Below, piece after piece: positions 26,317 to 35,689 of a stretch of DNA of 64,000 bases; positions within the stretch are counted from its first letter, which is position 1; the number at the start of each line of letters is the position of its first letter. The position numbers were made by a program, and so were the translations under genes. The DNA is from CADEED01 sp963842515 (lineage in GTDB: Bacteria > Pseudomonadota > Gammaproteobacteria > Steroidobacterales > Steroidobacteraceae). The notes beneath the pieces are model-generated. The model saw only the letters and a program-made list of their open reading frames with translations. It did no database searches and was not told the origin of the DNA. The DNA is taken from NCBI GenBank assembly GCA_963842515.1, contig CAWJGO010000002.1:1736001-1800000 (forward strand), read 5' to 3'.

Positions 26317-27210
26317 ATGGCGCGTAAACTGCCCCCGCTCAACTCCCTGCCGCCCTTCGAAGCAGCGGCTCGTCTGCTGAATTTTTCGAAAGCCGCAGAG
26401 GAGCTCAGCGTCACGCCCGGCGCCATCAGTCGCGCGATCAAGCACCTCGAAGATCAACTCAACGTGCAGCTGTTCGAGCGCGAGACGCGTTCGGTGCGTC
26501 TGAGTGCGGTCGGCGAACCCTTTGCGCGGGCGGTCCGCGACACGCTCGAGCAACTTGCCGCGGCCACTGCGATGGCGACGACCCGCCGTTCCGAATCCAC
26601 GCTGAACGTCACCACCTCCGATGGCTTCGCCGGGCGATGGCTGGTGCCGCGCCTCTATCGCTTTCATGGCGCGCACGGTGACATCGACGTGCGCGTTTCG
26701 GCGACCGGCAGGCTGACCAACTTTCGTGGTGATGGCATCGACATCGCCATCCGTTACGGCGGCGGGAACTATCCCGGGCTCACATCGGAGTTCCTCATGG
26801 ACGAAGAAGTGTTTCCCGTGTGCAGCCCGAGGCTGCTGAAGGGTGCGCATCCGCTGCGGCGCCCCGAAGACCTGAAGCACCACACATTGATCCGTGACAC
26901 TTACCCGATCGACTGGGCGGCATGGCTTGCAAGTGCTGGTGTCAAAGGAGTGAATCCGCGCAGAGGCCTCACTTTTGATTCCTATACCTTTGCAGTGGAA
27001 GCCGCTGTGAAAGGCGACGGCGTGGCGTTGGGCCGCACGATGCTCGTTGCGGACGACCTGGCCGCGGGGCGATTGATCCAGCCGTTCAAGCACACGCTGA
27101 AGGCCGCCTCCAGCTTCTACGTCGTCTATCCTCCAGAGGCCATCCGTCAGCGCAAAGTGCGGGTGTTCAGGGATTGGCTTTACTCAGAAATTGCGCCAGC
27201 GCTTCGGTAG
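26317..27210 (+). CDS. LysR-family transcriptional regulator (GcvA-like)
   Basis: A 297-residue LysR regulator. The N-terminal winged helix (SLPPFEAAARLLNFSKAAEEL, then SVTPGAISRAIKHLE) resembles GcvA/AmpR-type regulators; the C-terminal substrate domain follows after a linker helix. It faces the VOC-SDR gene pair across 118 bases, the classical LysR arrangement, so it likely controls that pair and itself. A T-N11-A motif could not be pinned down with certainty. Its 3' end overlaps the convergent hydrolase gene by 44 bases. Confidence 0.92.
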   Translation: MARKLPPLNSLPPFEAAARLLNFSKAAEELSVTPGAISRAIKHLEDQLNVQLFERETRSVRLSAVGEPFARAVRDTLEQLAAATAMATTRRSESTLNVTTSDGFAGRWLVPRLYRFHGAHGDIDVRVSATGRLTNFRGDGIDIAIRYGGGNYPGLTSEFLMDEEVFPVCSPRLLKGAHPLRRPEDLKHHTLIRDTYPIDWAAWLASAGVKGVNPRRGLTFDSYTFAVEAAVKGDGVALGRTMLVADDLAAGRLIQPFKHTLKAASSFYVVYPPEAIRQRKVRVFRDWLYSEIAPALR

Positions 27211-28063
27211 TTTGCTGTGGATGCTCCTCCGGGAAAAAATGCCCGCCCTGCATTCGCAGGCCACGAACGTCGGTGCCCCATCGGCGCCAGATCGCCACTG
27301 GCCCGCCTTCTTCCTCGTACCAGGAATCCAGGGCTCCGTTCGCGCTCCAGAGCGCCAGCAACGGACAGGTGATCTTGCGACCTGAGCTCAGATCCTCAAG
27401 ATCGTGCGCCCGGTCGAGTGTGGAGCCCGCACGGTATTCCTCGCAGATCGCATGCGCATGATCCGGGCGACGAAGCGCGCTCACATAAGCAGCGCGGACT
27501 TCTGCAGGAAAAGTTTCGCCGCGGGTGCCCCAGGCGTTCAAGGCGTGGTCGACGATCGCCTCGGGCGTGGCCATCAGCAGTTGCTCGGGCAAGGGTTCGG
27601 GCTGGGCCAGCAGTGACCAGGGCCAGAACGACAGCGCGAACCGCCAATCCGCGCGCGCCCAGGCGTCGGCCGTCGGCACGATGTCGAGCACCGCGATCTG
27701 ATGCACCTGATCCGGATGATCCAATGCCAGTCGGTACGCGACGCGCCCTCCCCGGTCGTGGCCGGCCACGGAAAATCTCTGGAAGCCTAACTTCTCCATG
27801 ACAACCACCGCGTCAATGGCCATGGCCCGCTTGGAGTACGGCGAATGATCCGGGCGCGAAGGCGGACAACTACTTTGGCCATAGCCGCGAAGATCGGCGC
27901 ACACCACGGTGAAGGTACGCGCCAACCTCGACGCCACGTCGCGCCACATCAAGTGCGTCTGCGGAAATCCATGCAGCAACAGCAACGGCGGGCCGGTTCC
28001 GCCAGACCGCACGAAGATGGACGCGTCCCCGGTATCGATGTGTGAAGAGGCAAAACCTTCCAT
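27167..28063 (-). CDS. Alpha/beta hydrolase of the haloacetate dehalogenase / epoxide hydrolase group
   Basis: A 298-residue hydrolase. LLLLHGFPQTHLMW and GHDRGGRVAYRLALDHP with an aspartate nucleophile (not serine) place it with haloacetate dehalogenases and epoxide hydrolases. GGHFFPEEHP holds the catalytic histidine. The FWPWSLLAQPEPLPEQLL stretch matches the place of the halide-pocket His-Trp of fluoroacetate dehalogenases, but the histidine is proline here, so the substrate may differ. The ATG at 28063 is the start closest to the fold; the longer form would add 55 unrelated residues. It overlaps the convergent LysR gene by 44 bases. Confidence 0.85.
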   Translation of the reverse strand: MEGFASSHIDTGDASIFVRSGGTGPPLLLLHGFPQTHLMWRDVASRLARTFTVVCADLRGYGQSSCPPSRPDHSPYSKRAMAIDAVVVMEKLGFQRFSVAGHDRGGRVAYRLALDHPDQVHQIAVLDIVPTADAWARADWRFALSFWPWSLLAQPEPLPEQLLMATPEAIVDHALNAWGTRGETFPAEVRAAYVSALRRPDHAHAICEEYRAGSTLDRAHDLEDLSSGRKITCPLLALWSANGALDSWYEEEGGPVAIWRRWGTDVRGLRMQGGHFFPEEHPQQTTEALAQFLSKANP

Positions 28064-28151
28064 GCACGCAAGAACACAGGAGTCGCCTGGGGCAAACAAG
28101 CGGCGACACGGCGCATCCGGCGTCAGGATGCGTCCGACGATCGCTGAAAAT

Positions 28152-30071
28152 CTACGCGGCGGCCAGGTTGTCGTCGGCGATCCGCACGCGGTCACGCCCA
28201 TCGCGCTTGGCCTGGTAGAGCGCCGCATCGGCGCTCGCGATCAACTCGTCGAGCGACTTGACGTTCGGCTCGATGGTAGCTAGGCCCGCACTCAGACGCA
28301 CACGCAAGCCGGCGCCTGATGCGGGCAGCTGGATGGCCAACGCCAACGTGCGCAAGCGTTCGAGTGCGATCAGCGCCGTCTCCAGGCTGGCTCCCGCCAT
28401 CACGAAAAGAAACTCTTCACCACCCCAGCGCCCGAGTACATCCGAGTCGCGGACGGACGCGCGGCATGCGAGCGCGAACTCCTTCAGCACCTGATCGCCC
28501 GCCGCATGTCCGCAGCGGTCATTGATGCTCTTGAAATGGTCGAGGTCGATGAGCGCCACGGTGAGCGGAATTTGCGTCGCGCCGGCATGTTTCATCGCCT
28601 CGGTCGCCAGTTCATAGACGTGGCGCCGGTTAGGTAGCCCGGTGAGGCTGTCCTGGTTGGCAAGCACCGCCAGTTGCCGGCGATGCCTCCGGATCGAGTT
28701 GATCTGGATCATCAGCAGTGCGATGACGATGGCGCCGGTGCCCACGGCGATCGCTGTCCAGCGTTTCTGCTGGGTCTGCCTTTCGCGAGCGGTGGCAAGC
28801 TCGCGCCTGAGCTCGGCGTTGCGTTGGAGCTCCCGATCAGTCTCGAAGCGCGCGCGCAGCGTCGTGGCCTGGCGCACCCGCCGTGCCTCATCGACGGAAG
28901 TCTGGCGTTGCAGGTATTCGTTGAGATCAAGGTAACTGTCGGCGAATTTGCCGAGCGCGGCATTGGCCCGCGACCGGAGTTTGAACAACGGCGGTACGCG
29001 CCGCGCCGGCATGTCGGCACCGCCCTTGCGCAACACATCGTTCAACGTGGATAGCGCACGCGCCGGATGTCCCGCCTTCAGATCGATGTGGGCCAGTGCC
29101 GCGCGCGCCTGTTGGGTGACGTCCGTCGCATTGGCGGCGGTGAATACCCGAAGCGCGTCGTTGCACCGGCGCCGTGCTTCTTTCAGTTCGCCGCTTTCGA
29201 TCTGCAACCCGCAGATGTCGAGATCGCTGAAAGCCACGCCCATGGTGTCCTTGACGGTCACGCTCAGATCACGCGCTTTCTGGTATTCCTCGATTGCCGC
29301 CGGAAAATCGCGCAGCTCTGTGAGGATCGTGCCACGCAGGTACCGGGAAACCGACAGGCTCAACGTGGCATCCTGCGCGGTGTTCCAGTCGATGACCTCC
29401 GCGTTGAGTGCCAGCGCCTGTGCATAGTCGCCCATGTCGCGCATGACCGATGACAGGGCCGAGGCCGCCAGCATTCGCTGCTCCAGCCGTCCGAACGCCA
29501 CGCTGCTTTCGTAGGCATGCATCAGGTTGCCGATCGCGAGGTCCGCGTGATCCTGCCGGGCCTGCAAAATTCCAAGAGTGATCCGCAGACACGACTCGGC
29601 GATGGAATCCGGAGCCTGACGCGAACGCGCCGCTTCGATCGACTTGATGGCCGCGTCGATGCCTGTGTGGTCGTAGACATTCTCGGCGTGGATGGACAGT
29701 AGCTCGAGATGAATCGCATTGTTTGGATCCGGAACGAGTTCCATGCCGGCGAGCGAGGATGCTCGCGCGTCGCCATCGAGCTCCAGCAACATATAGCTCT
29801 GCGCCTGTACTGCGAGCAGCGAGGCGATGCGCACCGGATCCGGCTGCGACGCGCGCTTGGCAACGTCCAATTGCGCCTGCACTTGCGGCAACGTGGCCGT
29901 TGCATCGCGAGCGGCGAGTGTCAGCAGCCTTTGGACCGCCGGATCAGCGCTCGGAAAGCATGCGGCTCGTGCGAAGCTCGAGATCAAAAGACTCGCCAGC
30001 ACCAAAAAAACGCGTAAGAGTTTCCCGGAGGGCGTCGACGCGCGGCTCTCGCAGTGGGGGAAGCAGACCAT
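28152..30071 (-). CDS. TPR-containing diguanylate cyclase (GGDEF), membrane-anchored
   Basis: A protein of about 639 residues. A Sec signal (LLRVFLVLASLLISSFARA) is followed by about 380 residues of TPR-like helices in the periplasm, a transmembrane helix (TAIAVGTGAIVIALLMI), and a cytoplasmic GGDEF domain with the active motif RWGGEEF. It should make cyclic-di-GMP in response to a periplasmic signal bound by the TPR part. An RxxD inhibitory site is not evident. The start is taken as the ATG at 30071 before the signal peptide; an in-frame GTG at 30122 gives 17 more residues. No neighbour suggests the signal. Confidence 0.88.
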   Translation of the reverse strand: MVCFPHCESRASTPSGKLLRVFLVLASLLISSFARAACFPSADPAVQRLLTLAARDATATLPQVQAQLDVAKRASQPDPVRIASLLAVQAQSYMLLELDGDARASSLAGMELVPDPNNAIHLELLSIHAENVYDHTGIDAAIKSIEAARSRQAPDSIAESCLRITLGILQARQDHADLAIGNLMHAYESSVAFGRLEQRMLAASALSSVMRDMGDYAQALALNAEVIDWNTAQDATLSLSVSRYLRGTILTELRDFPAAIEEYQKARDLSVTVKDTMGVAFSDLDICGLQIESGELKEARRRCNDALRVFTAANATDVTQQARAALAHIDLKAGHPARALSTLNDVLRKGGADMPARRVPPLFKLRSRANAALGKFADSYLDLNEYLQRQTSVDEARRVRQATTLRARFETDRELQRNAELRRELATARERQTQQKRWTAIAVGTGAIVIALLMIQINSIRRHRRQLAVLANQDSLTGLPNRRHVYELATEAMKHAGATQIPLTVALIDLDHFKSINDRCGHAAGDQVLKEFALACRASVRDSDVLGRWGGEEFLFVMAGASLETALIALERLRTLALAIQLPASGAGLRVRLSAGLATIEPNVKSLDELIASADAALYQAKRDGRDRVRIADDNLAAA

Positions 30072-30231
30072 TTGGGGCGAGCATAAGTCGGAGCGAACCG
30101 CGCGCGCGTGCGCGAAATTCACGAAATGGCGTCTCCGGGGCCACGCGGTTCACAGGCTGCCTATCTTAAGGGGTGCGCCCCGCTGACATATTGCGCCTGA
30201 GCCACTTCTGGAAGCTCGGGCGCGATCGACG

Positions 30232-30303
30232 CTAAGTGAAAAGCGCAATCAGGATGATGATCGGGATAGGTACGCCGAGAAACCATAAGAGTACGGAACG
30301 CAT
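30232..30303 (-). CDS. 23-residue membrane peptide coupled to the upstream membrane protein
   Basis: The reading frame encodes MRSVLLWFLGVPIPIIILIA plus LFT, one hydrophobic helix with a Pro-x-Pro kink. AGGAGT lies seven bases before its ATG and overlaps the end of the upstream gene, whose stop is 13 bases away, so it is translated with that gene. Short peptides of nearly this sequence occur beside similar membrane proteins in other Proteobacteria, to my knowledge without a known function. It is too short for ordinary gene finders. Confidence 0.75.
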   Translation of the reverse strand: MRSVLLWFLGVPIPIIILIALFT

Positions 30304-30316
30304 GTTTTGACTCCTG

Positions 30317-31186
30317 TCAGGTCTTGACGAGCACCGATGAATCTCGCAGCCGCCCGCCGAACGTGGCCGCGAGACTCGCCACGAAAGCGCCCACGAGCAG
30401 CGACACGACGAGCCACAGCGCGAGTGCGGCAGATGCCTTGCGCGCGTCGTCAGCAGCTTTCTTCGCCTTCGCGCTGGCCTGATCGAGATTCTGCTTCAGG
30501 CGCGTGAAAGTGTCGTTCACGCGCTGCTCCGCTTCCGCCGGCGCCAATCCAGTGTTCGCCTCTACCAGCTCGCCCAGATATTGACGGTCCGTGTCCGCGA
30601 GTGCCCCGGAATTCAGCGCATTCGTGAAGATGCGCGTGACTTCCGGAGTGCGACCGGGCGACGGCACCGGCGACGCCGGATTGTCAGGCGCCGCGTTGGT
30701 GGAGGTCTTACGGAACAGCGAGTCCACAAAATACCCTATAGGACTCTCGTCCGCTGTTGCCGCGCCGACGGTCACCGCAGTTTTCGCAATTTCACCGCCG
30801 GCTTTGAGGCTGGTCGAAACCGTGGTGGCGGCCGCAGACGAAAGAAGCGTCGCCATGAGCAATGTCGCCACAGCCCACGCCAGAAACCCGTGCGCTGTAT
30901 CGCGAAAGAACACTTCGTTGGTATGCACGGTGATCCAGCGCGTACGCAAACGCCCTGCCAGGTATCCGCCCAACACTGCCGCCAGCAGTTGGACGATGGT
31001 GACCCAGACGATGGAGGACACGCCCGCCGCAGCAGCGGATATCCCTTCGCTGCCCCAGGGCGAGACGGCCGCGAGGCCCAGCCCCGTCCCTAACAGGAGC
31101 AGAACGAGAGACAGGGCCGCCGCGCCGACGGCGCCCGCGAAAACCGCACCCCAGGACACAGCGCCGGCTTCAGAATTGGTTGTCAT
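30317..31186 (-). CDS. Polytopic membrane protein with coiled-coil tail
   Basis: A 289-residue integral membrane protein. The N-terminal SWGAVFAGAVGAAALSLVLL-type helix and further helices at about residues 45-80 and 100-125 precede a soluble stretch with a Lys/Ala-rich coiled coil (QASAKAKKAADDARKA) and a final helix (LALWLVVSLLVGAFVASLAA). The N-terminus is placed at 31186; the longer in-frame form has no hydrophobic or conserved content. It is cotranscribed with the 23-residue peptide downstream. The family is unnamed to me; its function is unknown. Confidence 0.75.
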   Translation of the reverse strand: MTTNSEAGAVSWGAVFAGAVGAAALSLVLLLLGTGLGLAAVSPWGSEGISAAAAGVSSIVWVTIVQLLAAVLGGYLAGRLRTRWITVHTNEVFFRDTAHGFLAWAVATLLMATLLSSAAATTVSTSLKAGGEIAKTAVTVGAATADESPIGYFVDSLFRKTSTNAAPDNPASPVPSPGRTPEVTRIFTNALNSGALADTDRQYLGELVEANTGLAPAEAEQRVNDTFTRLKQNLDQASAKAKKAADDARKASAALALWLVVSLLVGAFVASLAATFGGRLRDSSVLVKT

Positions 31187-31283
31187 GGCGAACTCTTCAG
31201 GAAGAACGTGGCCTGAAGGTGCGCGGGTTACGTAGGGTGGGATGCAGGACCCACTCACCCGTGCGTGTAGGCGTCCGGGTAGA

Positions 31284-32192
31284 TTACGGCGTGAACTGAG
31301 TGGCCTTCGAGGTGGGCTGGTCCAGGTAAGCCTCGATGACGCGCGCGACATCGGGTCCCATGCCGAAGTTGTAGTGCGTGTAGCCCGGCACGATTGCGAG
31401 TCGCGCACGGGAGAATCGCGGCGTGCCTTCCCAACCCGCGTCGCGCACGCCACCTTCGAACAAGGCGAAGAACTCGGCGATGTGCCGCATCGAGACCGCA
31501 TCGTGATCGGCGAACAGCAGCAGCGTCGGCACACGCAGCTTCGCGATCTCCGTGCGCCAGTCGTAGTCCTTCTTCATCAGCTCTCCCATGCGGTCGAGCA
31601 ACTGCGGGAACTGCTCCGGATGCGGTGCGACGGGTGCATACCACTGTTGATACATCGGCGACTGCTTCATCTGCTCGGCCTGAGCCGAGCCCACCGATTC
31701 CATGCCTTTGAGAACCTCCGGATACCACCCGTCGCGCTCCGCGGCGGTGGAGATCACGATCAGATTGCGCACCATCGCGGGATGCTGGATCGCCAAGCGG
31801 AGCGCCGCATCGCCGCCGTGCGAGTAACCGGCGACGTCGGCCTTCGCGATTTTCAGGTGCCGCAGTACCGCGGCAACGTCATCGCCGTTCCTCTCGTGGC
31901 TCATCGCGGTCTTGCGCAGCGCCGTGTGGCCGTGGCCTTCGAGCTCAACGGCGATTACCTGACGTTGGCGCGACAGGGGGCCAATTGTCTGCGCCATCGA
32001 CTTGGCATCTCCCAACCCACCGGCCAGCACCACGATCGGCTCACCCTTGCCGTGAATTTCGTAGTAGACAGCCAGGCCTTCGGCGGCGGTGGCGTAGCCT
32101 TTGGTTTCCGCAGCCTCACTCGTGAGCGGTGCGAACGTCATCAGCGACAAAACCGCGGCCGAAGAAAGCATCTGCAGTCTGGAACGGGGCAT
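31284..32192 (-). CDS. Secreted alpha/beta hydrolase
   Basis: A 302-residue alpha/beta hydrolase with a Sec signal (LSSAAVLSLMTFAPLTSEA). PIVVLAGGLGD replaces the usual HG motif; the nucleophile serine is in AGYSHGGDAAL, the acid in LFADHDAVS, and the histidine in PGYTHYN. The start is the ATG at 32192; the longer form begins with TTG and has no ribosome site. It does not cluster with an obvious pathway. It may be a haloperoxidase-like or lipase-like hydrolase; no substrate can be given. Confidence 0.82.
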   Translation of the reverse strand: MPRSRLQMLSSAAVLSLMTFAPLTSEAAETKGYATAAEGLAVYYEIHGKGEPIVVLAGGLGDAKSMAQTIGPLSRQRQVIAVELEGHGHTALRKTAMSHERNGDDVAAVLRHLKIAKADVAGYSHGGDAALRLAIQHPAMVRNLIVISTAAERDGWYPEVLKGMESVGSAQAEQMKQSPMYQQWYAPVAPHPEQFPQLLDRMGELMKKDYDWRTEIAKLRVPTLLLFADHDAVSMRHIAEFFALFEGGVRDAGWEGTPRFSRARLAIVPGYTHYNFGMGPDVARVIEAYLDQPTSKATQFTP

Positions 32193-32361
32193 GATCGTTG
32201 CGCTCCTCAAACTAGTAAGTGTTGTGAGTGGCCCTAGTTTGGGTAACGCAGTGCACGGTCGCTGTCGGAATCTACCGCTTTACGAGTTCGCGTTAGACGC
32301 GAAACACCACGCGGAAATACTATGCGCATAACCGAAGCCGACAAGTCCAGGAGGACCACCC

Positions 32362-32850
32362 ATGCCCACCCGCGCATTGACCCGAATCGTGCCCCACCTT
32401 TGGTACATCAAAGAGGCCGAACAAGCCGCCCGGTTCTATACCAAGATATTCCCGAAATCGCGCATCGACCGCGTCTGGTCGCTTGCTTCCGAATCCGGCG
32501 CGGGCAAATCGACCGACTGTGTCGAGTTCCGTTTGTTTGGTCAGCCGTTCTTCGCCATGAGCGCCGGCGAGCACGACCCCTTCAATGACGCCATATCGTT
32601 CGGCGTACAGTGCCGCACGCAGGGGGAAGTCGACCGCTATTGGAATGCGATCTTGAAGAATGGCGGCAAGGCAGTCGTGTGCGGCTGGATCCACGACAGG
32701 TTCGGCGTGCGCTGGCAGATCGTGCCCATCGCGCTCATGGAAATGATGGCTGATCGTGACAAGAAGAAGGCCGCGCGAGTCGCCGCGGAAATGCAGAGGC
32801 AGGTCAAGTTCGACATCGCGAAACTCAAGAGCGCGTTCAAGGGGAGTTGA
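32362..32850 (+). CDS. PhnB-like VOC family protein
   Basis: A 162-residue VOC protein of the same group as the one at 25713-26198: IVPHLWYIKEAEQAARFYTKIFPKS at the start and HDRFGVRWQIVPIAL near the middle. The C-terminal part is basic and helical. It is monocistronic; an AGGAGG lies about ten bases before the ATG, which supports the start. The two copies differ enough to be old paralogues. Its activity is unknown. Confidence 0.88.
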   Translation: MPTRALTRIVPHLWYIKEAEQAARFYTKIFPKSRIDRVWSLASESGAGKSTDCVEFRLFGQPFFAMSAGEHDPFNDAISFGVQCRTQGEVDRYWNAILKNGGKAVVCGWIHDRFGVRWQIVPIALMEMMADRDKKKAARVAAEMQRQVKFDIAKLKSAFKGS

Positions 32851-32879
32851 GGTCGCACACGCTCGAACGTGGTCTCGAA

Positions 32880-33935
32880 CTACCGAAGCGGGTTTTCGCT
32901 CGCCTGCGCCGACGCGAGCTGCACGAGCTTGTGCGATTTCTGGATGGCGGCCGCGAGCTCGAGCACCGCTGAGGCATAAAACGTCGACCGGTTGTAGCGT
33001 GTGACGACTTCGAAGTTGGTGAAGCCCGCCACGAACTTCGAGGGTTTGCCCGGCGTCGGCAATTCGAAGATTGAAATGAGGCCGGCCGGCGGATCCCGGC
33101 CCGAAAACACCACGCCCTTGCCTTGAACCTCCGATACGTCGTGGACGCGCTCCAACCCGCTGACAAGGTCTGCTTCAGTACCCAGCGCCAGTCGTACCGG
33201 CGCCGTCGGCATTTCGCCCGCCACCCAACCGAAGGCTTTCATGTAGCTGGCGATGCTGCCGATCGCATCGGACGGGCTGCCCAGCAGATCGATGGCGCCG
33301 TCACCGTCGTAATCCACCGCGTATCGACGGTAGCTCGAGGGCATGAACTGCGGCAGACCCAGCGCCCCGGCGTACGAGCCCTTGATGACGAGCGGATCGA
33401 TCCCGGTGTCGCGCGCCAGCAGCAGTAGTTCTTTCAGTTCCTCACGGAAGTAGTCCTGACGGCGCACGCCGTCGAAAGCGATCGTCGCCAGCGCGTCGAT
33501 GGCGCGGAAGGAACCCGTGTTGCGACCGAAAAAAGTTTCGACGCCAAGGATTCCCAGGATCACCTCGGAAGGAACACCAAATTCCGTTTCGGCGCGCGCC
33601 AGGTCTTCGGCATGGAGCGACCAGAAGCTCGAGCCGGCGGAGATCAGCTCGGGGGTCAGGAACTTCGAGCGATAACGGCTGTATGAACGAGCCGGCGACG
33701 GAGCGGAGCTCGGCGCCGGGCCGATCAGGCGCACGGCCGCCGGCGTATAGCGAACATCGCCCAGGATTCGCTCGAGATCGGCGCTCTCGATGCCGTGTTC
33801 TTCGCTCATCGACTCGATGAACGAGCGCACCTCCGGGCGGGAGAGGTAATCGGAGCTTGCGAGCACGGGCTGCGCCGCGAGCAGCCACCCGGCGACCAGG
33901 AACGACGACAACATCTTCGCTGCTAAGGGTTTCAC
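32880..33935 (-). CDS. mltB: Membrane-bound lytic murein transglycosylase B
   Basis: A 351-residue lytic transglycosylase of the MltB/GH103 family that cleaves peptidoglycan to 1,6-anhydromuramic acid ends. The signal peptide (MLSSFLVAGWLLAAQPVLAS) has no lipobox cysteine, so it is probably soluble in the periplasm, unlike E. coli MltB. The catalytic glutamate (E133) is in GILGVETFFGRNTGS, followed by YAGALGLPQFMPSSY and VDYDGDGAIDL, both family hallmarks. Length is normal. It stands alone between the VOC gene and a region with no recognised long gene. Confidence 0.92.
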   Translation of the reverse strand: MKPLAAKMLSSFLVAGWLLAAQPVLASSDYLSRPEVRSFIESMSEEHGIESADLERILGDVRYTPAAVRLIGPAPSSAPSPARSYSRYRSKFLTPELISAGSSFWSLHAEDLARAETEFGVPSEVILGILGVETFFGRNTGSFRAIDALATIAFDGVRRQDYFREELKELLLLARDTGIDPLVIKGSYAGALGLPQFMPSSYRRYAVDYDGDGAIDLLGSPSDAIGSIASYMKAFGWVAGEMPTAPVRLALGTEADLVSGLERVHDVSEVQGKGVVFSGRDPPAGLISIFELPTPGKPSKFVAGFTNFEVVTRYNRSTFYASAVLELAAAIQKSHKLVQLASAQASENPLR

Positions 33936-34164
33936 CAGGACGCGCCCGCGGGAAATCGGAGTGACTTAAAGTTAAGCCGATACGCGCCCGCGGTCAGTGA
34001 CCGCTTTCACAAGAGCGGCAAGCGTTTCAGCCTGCGTTCATCACTCTTTAGAGATAGTTGCATCCGTACCGTTTGAAGCCCCGTAAGTCGAACCATCGGG
34101 CGATGTTTGGCAACTCATGGATATGGATAGTCAACGGACGTCCGGGGAACCGCTGGAGACCGAC

Positions 34165-34368
34165 ATGAAACGCAAGGAACTGACCGCAATTATCCCGCTG
34201 CACGACTACCGCCCCGCCTTGGAGGGCGCCGTGTCCTGGCTTGGCGACAGGTATCTGCTCGCGGAGCCGGCGCTGCGGCTGAGCGAAGAGCGCCGGCCAT
34301 ATTTCGCCGAGCAACGTCGCTGGCACCCGGCGGTTGTGGCGGGCGCGCTCGCGAAAGCCTCGCGCTAG
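34165..34368 (+). CDS. Small HDYRPAL protein, copy 1
   Basis: A 67-residue protein with the core HDYRPALEGAVSWLGDRY then LLAEP. A close relative of this core is at 57017-57181 (HDYRPALQGALSWLGKRYLL). CTGGAGACCGAC places a ribosome site just before the ATG at 34165; an ATG 48 bases upstream has none, and the copy 2 start supports the shorter form. No signal or helix suggests membrane placement. I know no function. Two copies 23 kb apart with conserved core and different tails argue it is a real gene. Confidence 0.7.
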   Translation: MKRKELTAIIPLHDYRPALEGAVSWLGDRYLLAEPALRLSEERRPYFAEQRRWHPAVVAGALAKASR

Positions 34369-34392
34369 AACCCGCTTCGCGACCGCACCTAA

Positions 34393-35538
34393 CTACAGAG
34401 CGACTTTCGTGATGCGTCCGGGAAACGCCTCGGTGATGAAGATCGCGCGGTGCTTGGCGGAGTACGCCATACCGCTGGCGCCGAGCAGCTCCGTGGCCAC
34501 GACCTCCGGCTGCGCCGTCGGCGACGTGAATCGCAGCAGGCGTCCCGGAGCGCCCTGCTGCAGGTTGCTCGAGATCTCCAGCACGTAGATGTGCGGACCC
34601 ACGACCAGCACGTCCGTGGCGGTCGTGAGACCGGAGATGAGTGTGGAGCGCGTGCGCTTGACCACATCGATGAGCTGAATGCTCGCGTTTCCGCTCGCGA
34701 AGGGCACGCCGGTGAGCAGGCTCACGAGATATTGACTGCCTCGATAATGACGCACCGAGGTCGGCACCGCGTCCGACTGCGGCGGCGTGACGCCAGGCGC
34801 GTTCGTGACGCGCGGAAAGCGGATCAGCGTCTTTGGCGGACCAAAAGCGCCAACCTCGACGATGCTGTTCTGCCCCGCATCGGCAACCAAGGCACCAAAC
34901 AACTTGTTGCTGTCCGCGATCGCAAATGGATTGGACGCGCGCACGTTGATGATGGGGTCCGGCCAGAAGTCCTTGAAATCGGCCACGGGCTGCAGCCACA
35001 ACTTCTGGCCGGAGACGTTTTCGACTTCAACGGACCGCCCATCGGCGAGCGTCGCGTGGTCCGCGACGGTCACGGCGAACGGTGCCGACACTTCGCCGAC
35101 CGGGCGATCGAACACCAGCCGGACGACGGCGCTGAACAGCGGCGAGGATGCCGCCAGCGGATTGGGCACGGCGCGCGGCGGGACATCGATGCGCAGCGTG
35201 TCACCCTCGCCGAAGGTCACGTCCACCACGCAGCAACCCCGGGCGAGCACTCCCTGGGGCCCGGAGGGTGCGCCGGTTACTTCGATGCCGGATGGCAGCC
35301 CGGTGACGAGCGGCTGCACGGTCCCGACGCCGCCGACCAAACTCACGCGCCCATCGTTCACGCCCGTGCCCCGTTCGCCCACGACAAATTGGCCCCGCCC
35401 CGCGTTATCAATTTTCGTGGGAGCGATCAGACCGGTCGCGAAGATCTGGGGCGGTGGCGGCGGCGCGGTCTCCGCCAGGGCGGAAGCGGAAATCAACAGC
35501 AGGCAGAGCGCGTGGGAAATGGCAGATCGAAACGTCAT
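34393..35538 (-). CDS. ScyD/ScyE-like secreted beta-propeller
   Basis: A 381-residue protein with a Sec signal (ALCLLLISASALAETA) followed by repeated beta-propeller-like blades of the ScyD/ScyE type (IFATGLIAPTKIDNAGRGQF, then GQNSIVEV and FITEAFPGRITKV near the ends). GGAGG before the ATG at 35538 fixes the start. It lies between the small HDYRPAL gene and a divergent TonB receptor, separated by about 150 bases that must hold both promoters. In cyanobacteria ScyD/ScyE belong to scytonemin synthesis, but here no other scytonemin gene is present, so that role is not claimed. Confidence 0.7.
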   Translation of the reverse strand: MTFRSAISHALCLLLISASALAETAPPPPPQIFATGLIAPTKIDNAGRGQFVVGERGTGVNDGRVSLVGGVGTVQPLVTGLPSGIEVTGAPSGPQGVLARGCCVVDVTFGEGDTLRIDVPPRAVPNPLAASSPLFSAVVRLVFDRPVGEVSAPFAVTVADHATLADGRSVEVENVSGQKLWLQPVADFKDFWPDPIINVRASNPFAIADSNKLFGALVADAGQNSIVEVGAFGPPKTLIRFPRVTNAPGVTPPQSDAVPTSVRHYRGSQYLVSLLTGVPFASGNASIQLIDVVKRTRSTLISGLTTATDVLVVGPHIYVLEISSNLQQGAPGRLLRFTSPTAQPEVVATELLGASGMAYSAKHRAIFITEAFPGRITKVAL

Positions 35539-35689
35539 GGCGGCATCCTCCATTTGTCGCGTCGTAGATTACGACTGCGCATCGGATGCAGCGATCAAGA
35601 GGCTGCGCGCCGTGCTGAAGGACGAAGCCGATACTCCGCGTCGCCAATGATTCCGTGGCAGATGTATGCTCCGTGCAAAGGAGCACTTC

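Noticed and set aside
34393..35538. Scytonemin biosynthesis role of the ScyD/ScyE-like protein
   Set aside because: No other scytonemin gene is in the window; only the fold similarity can be supported.
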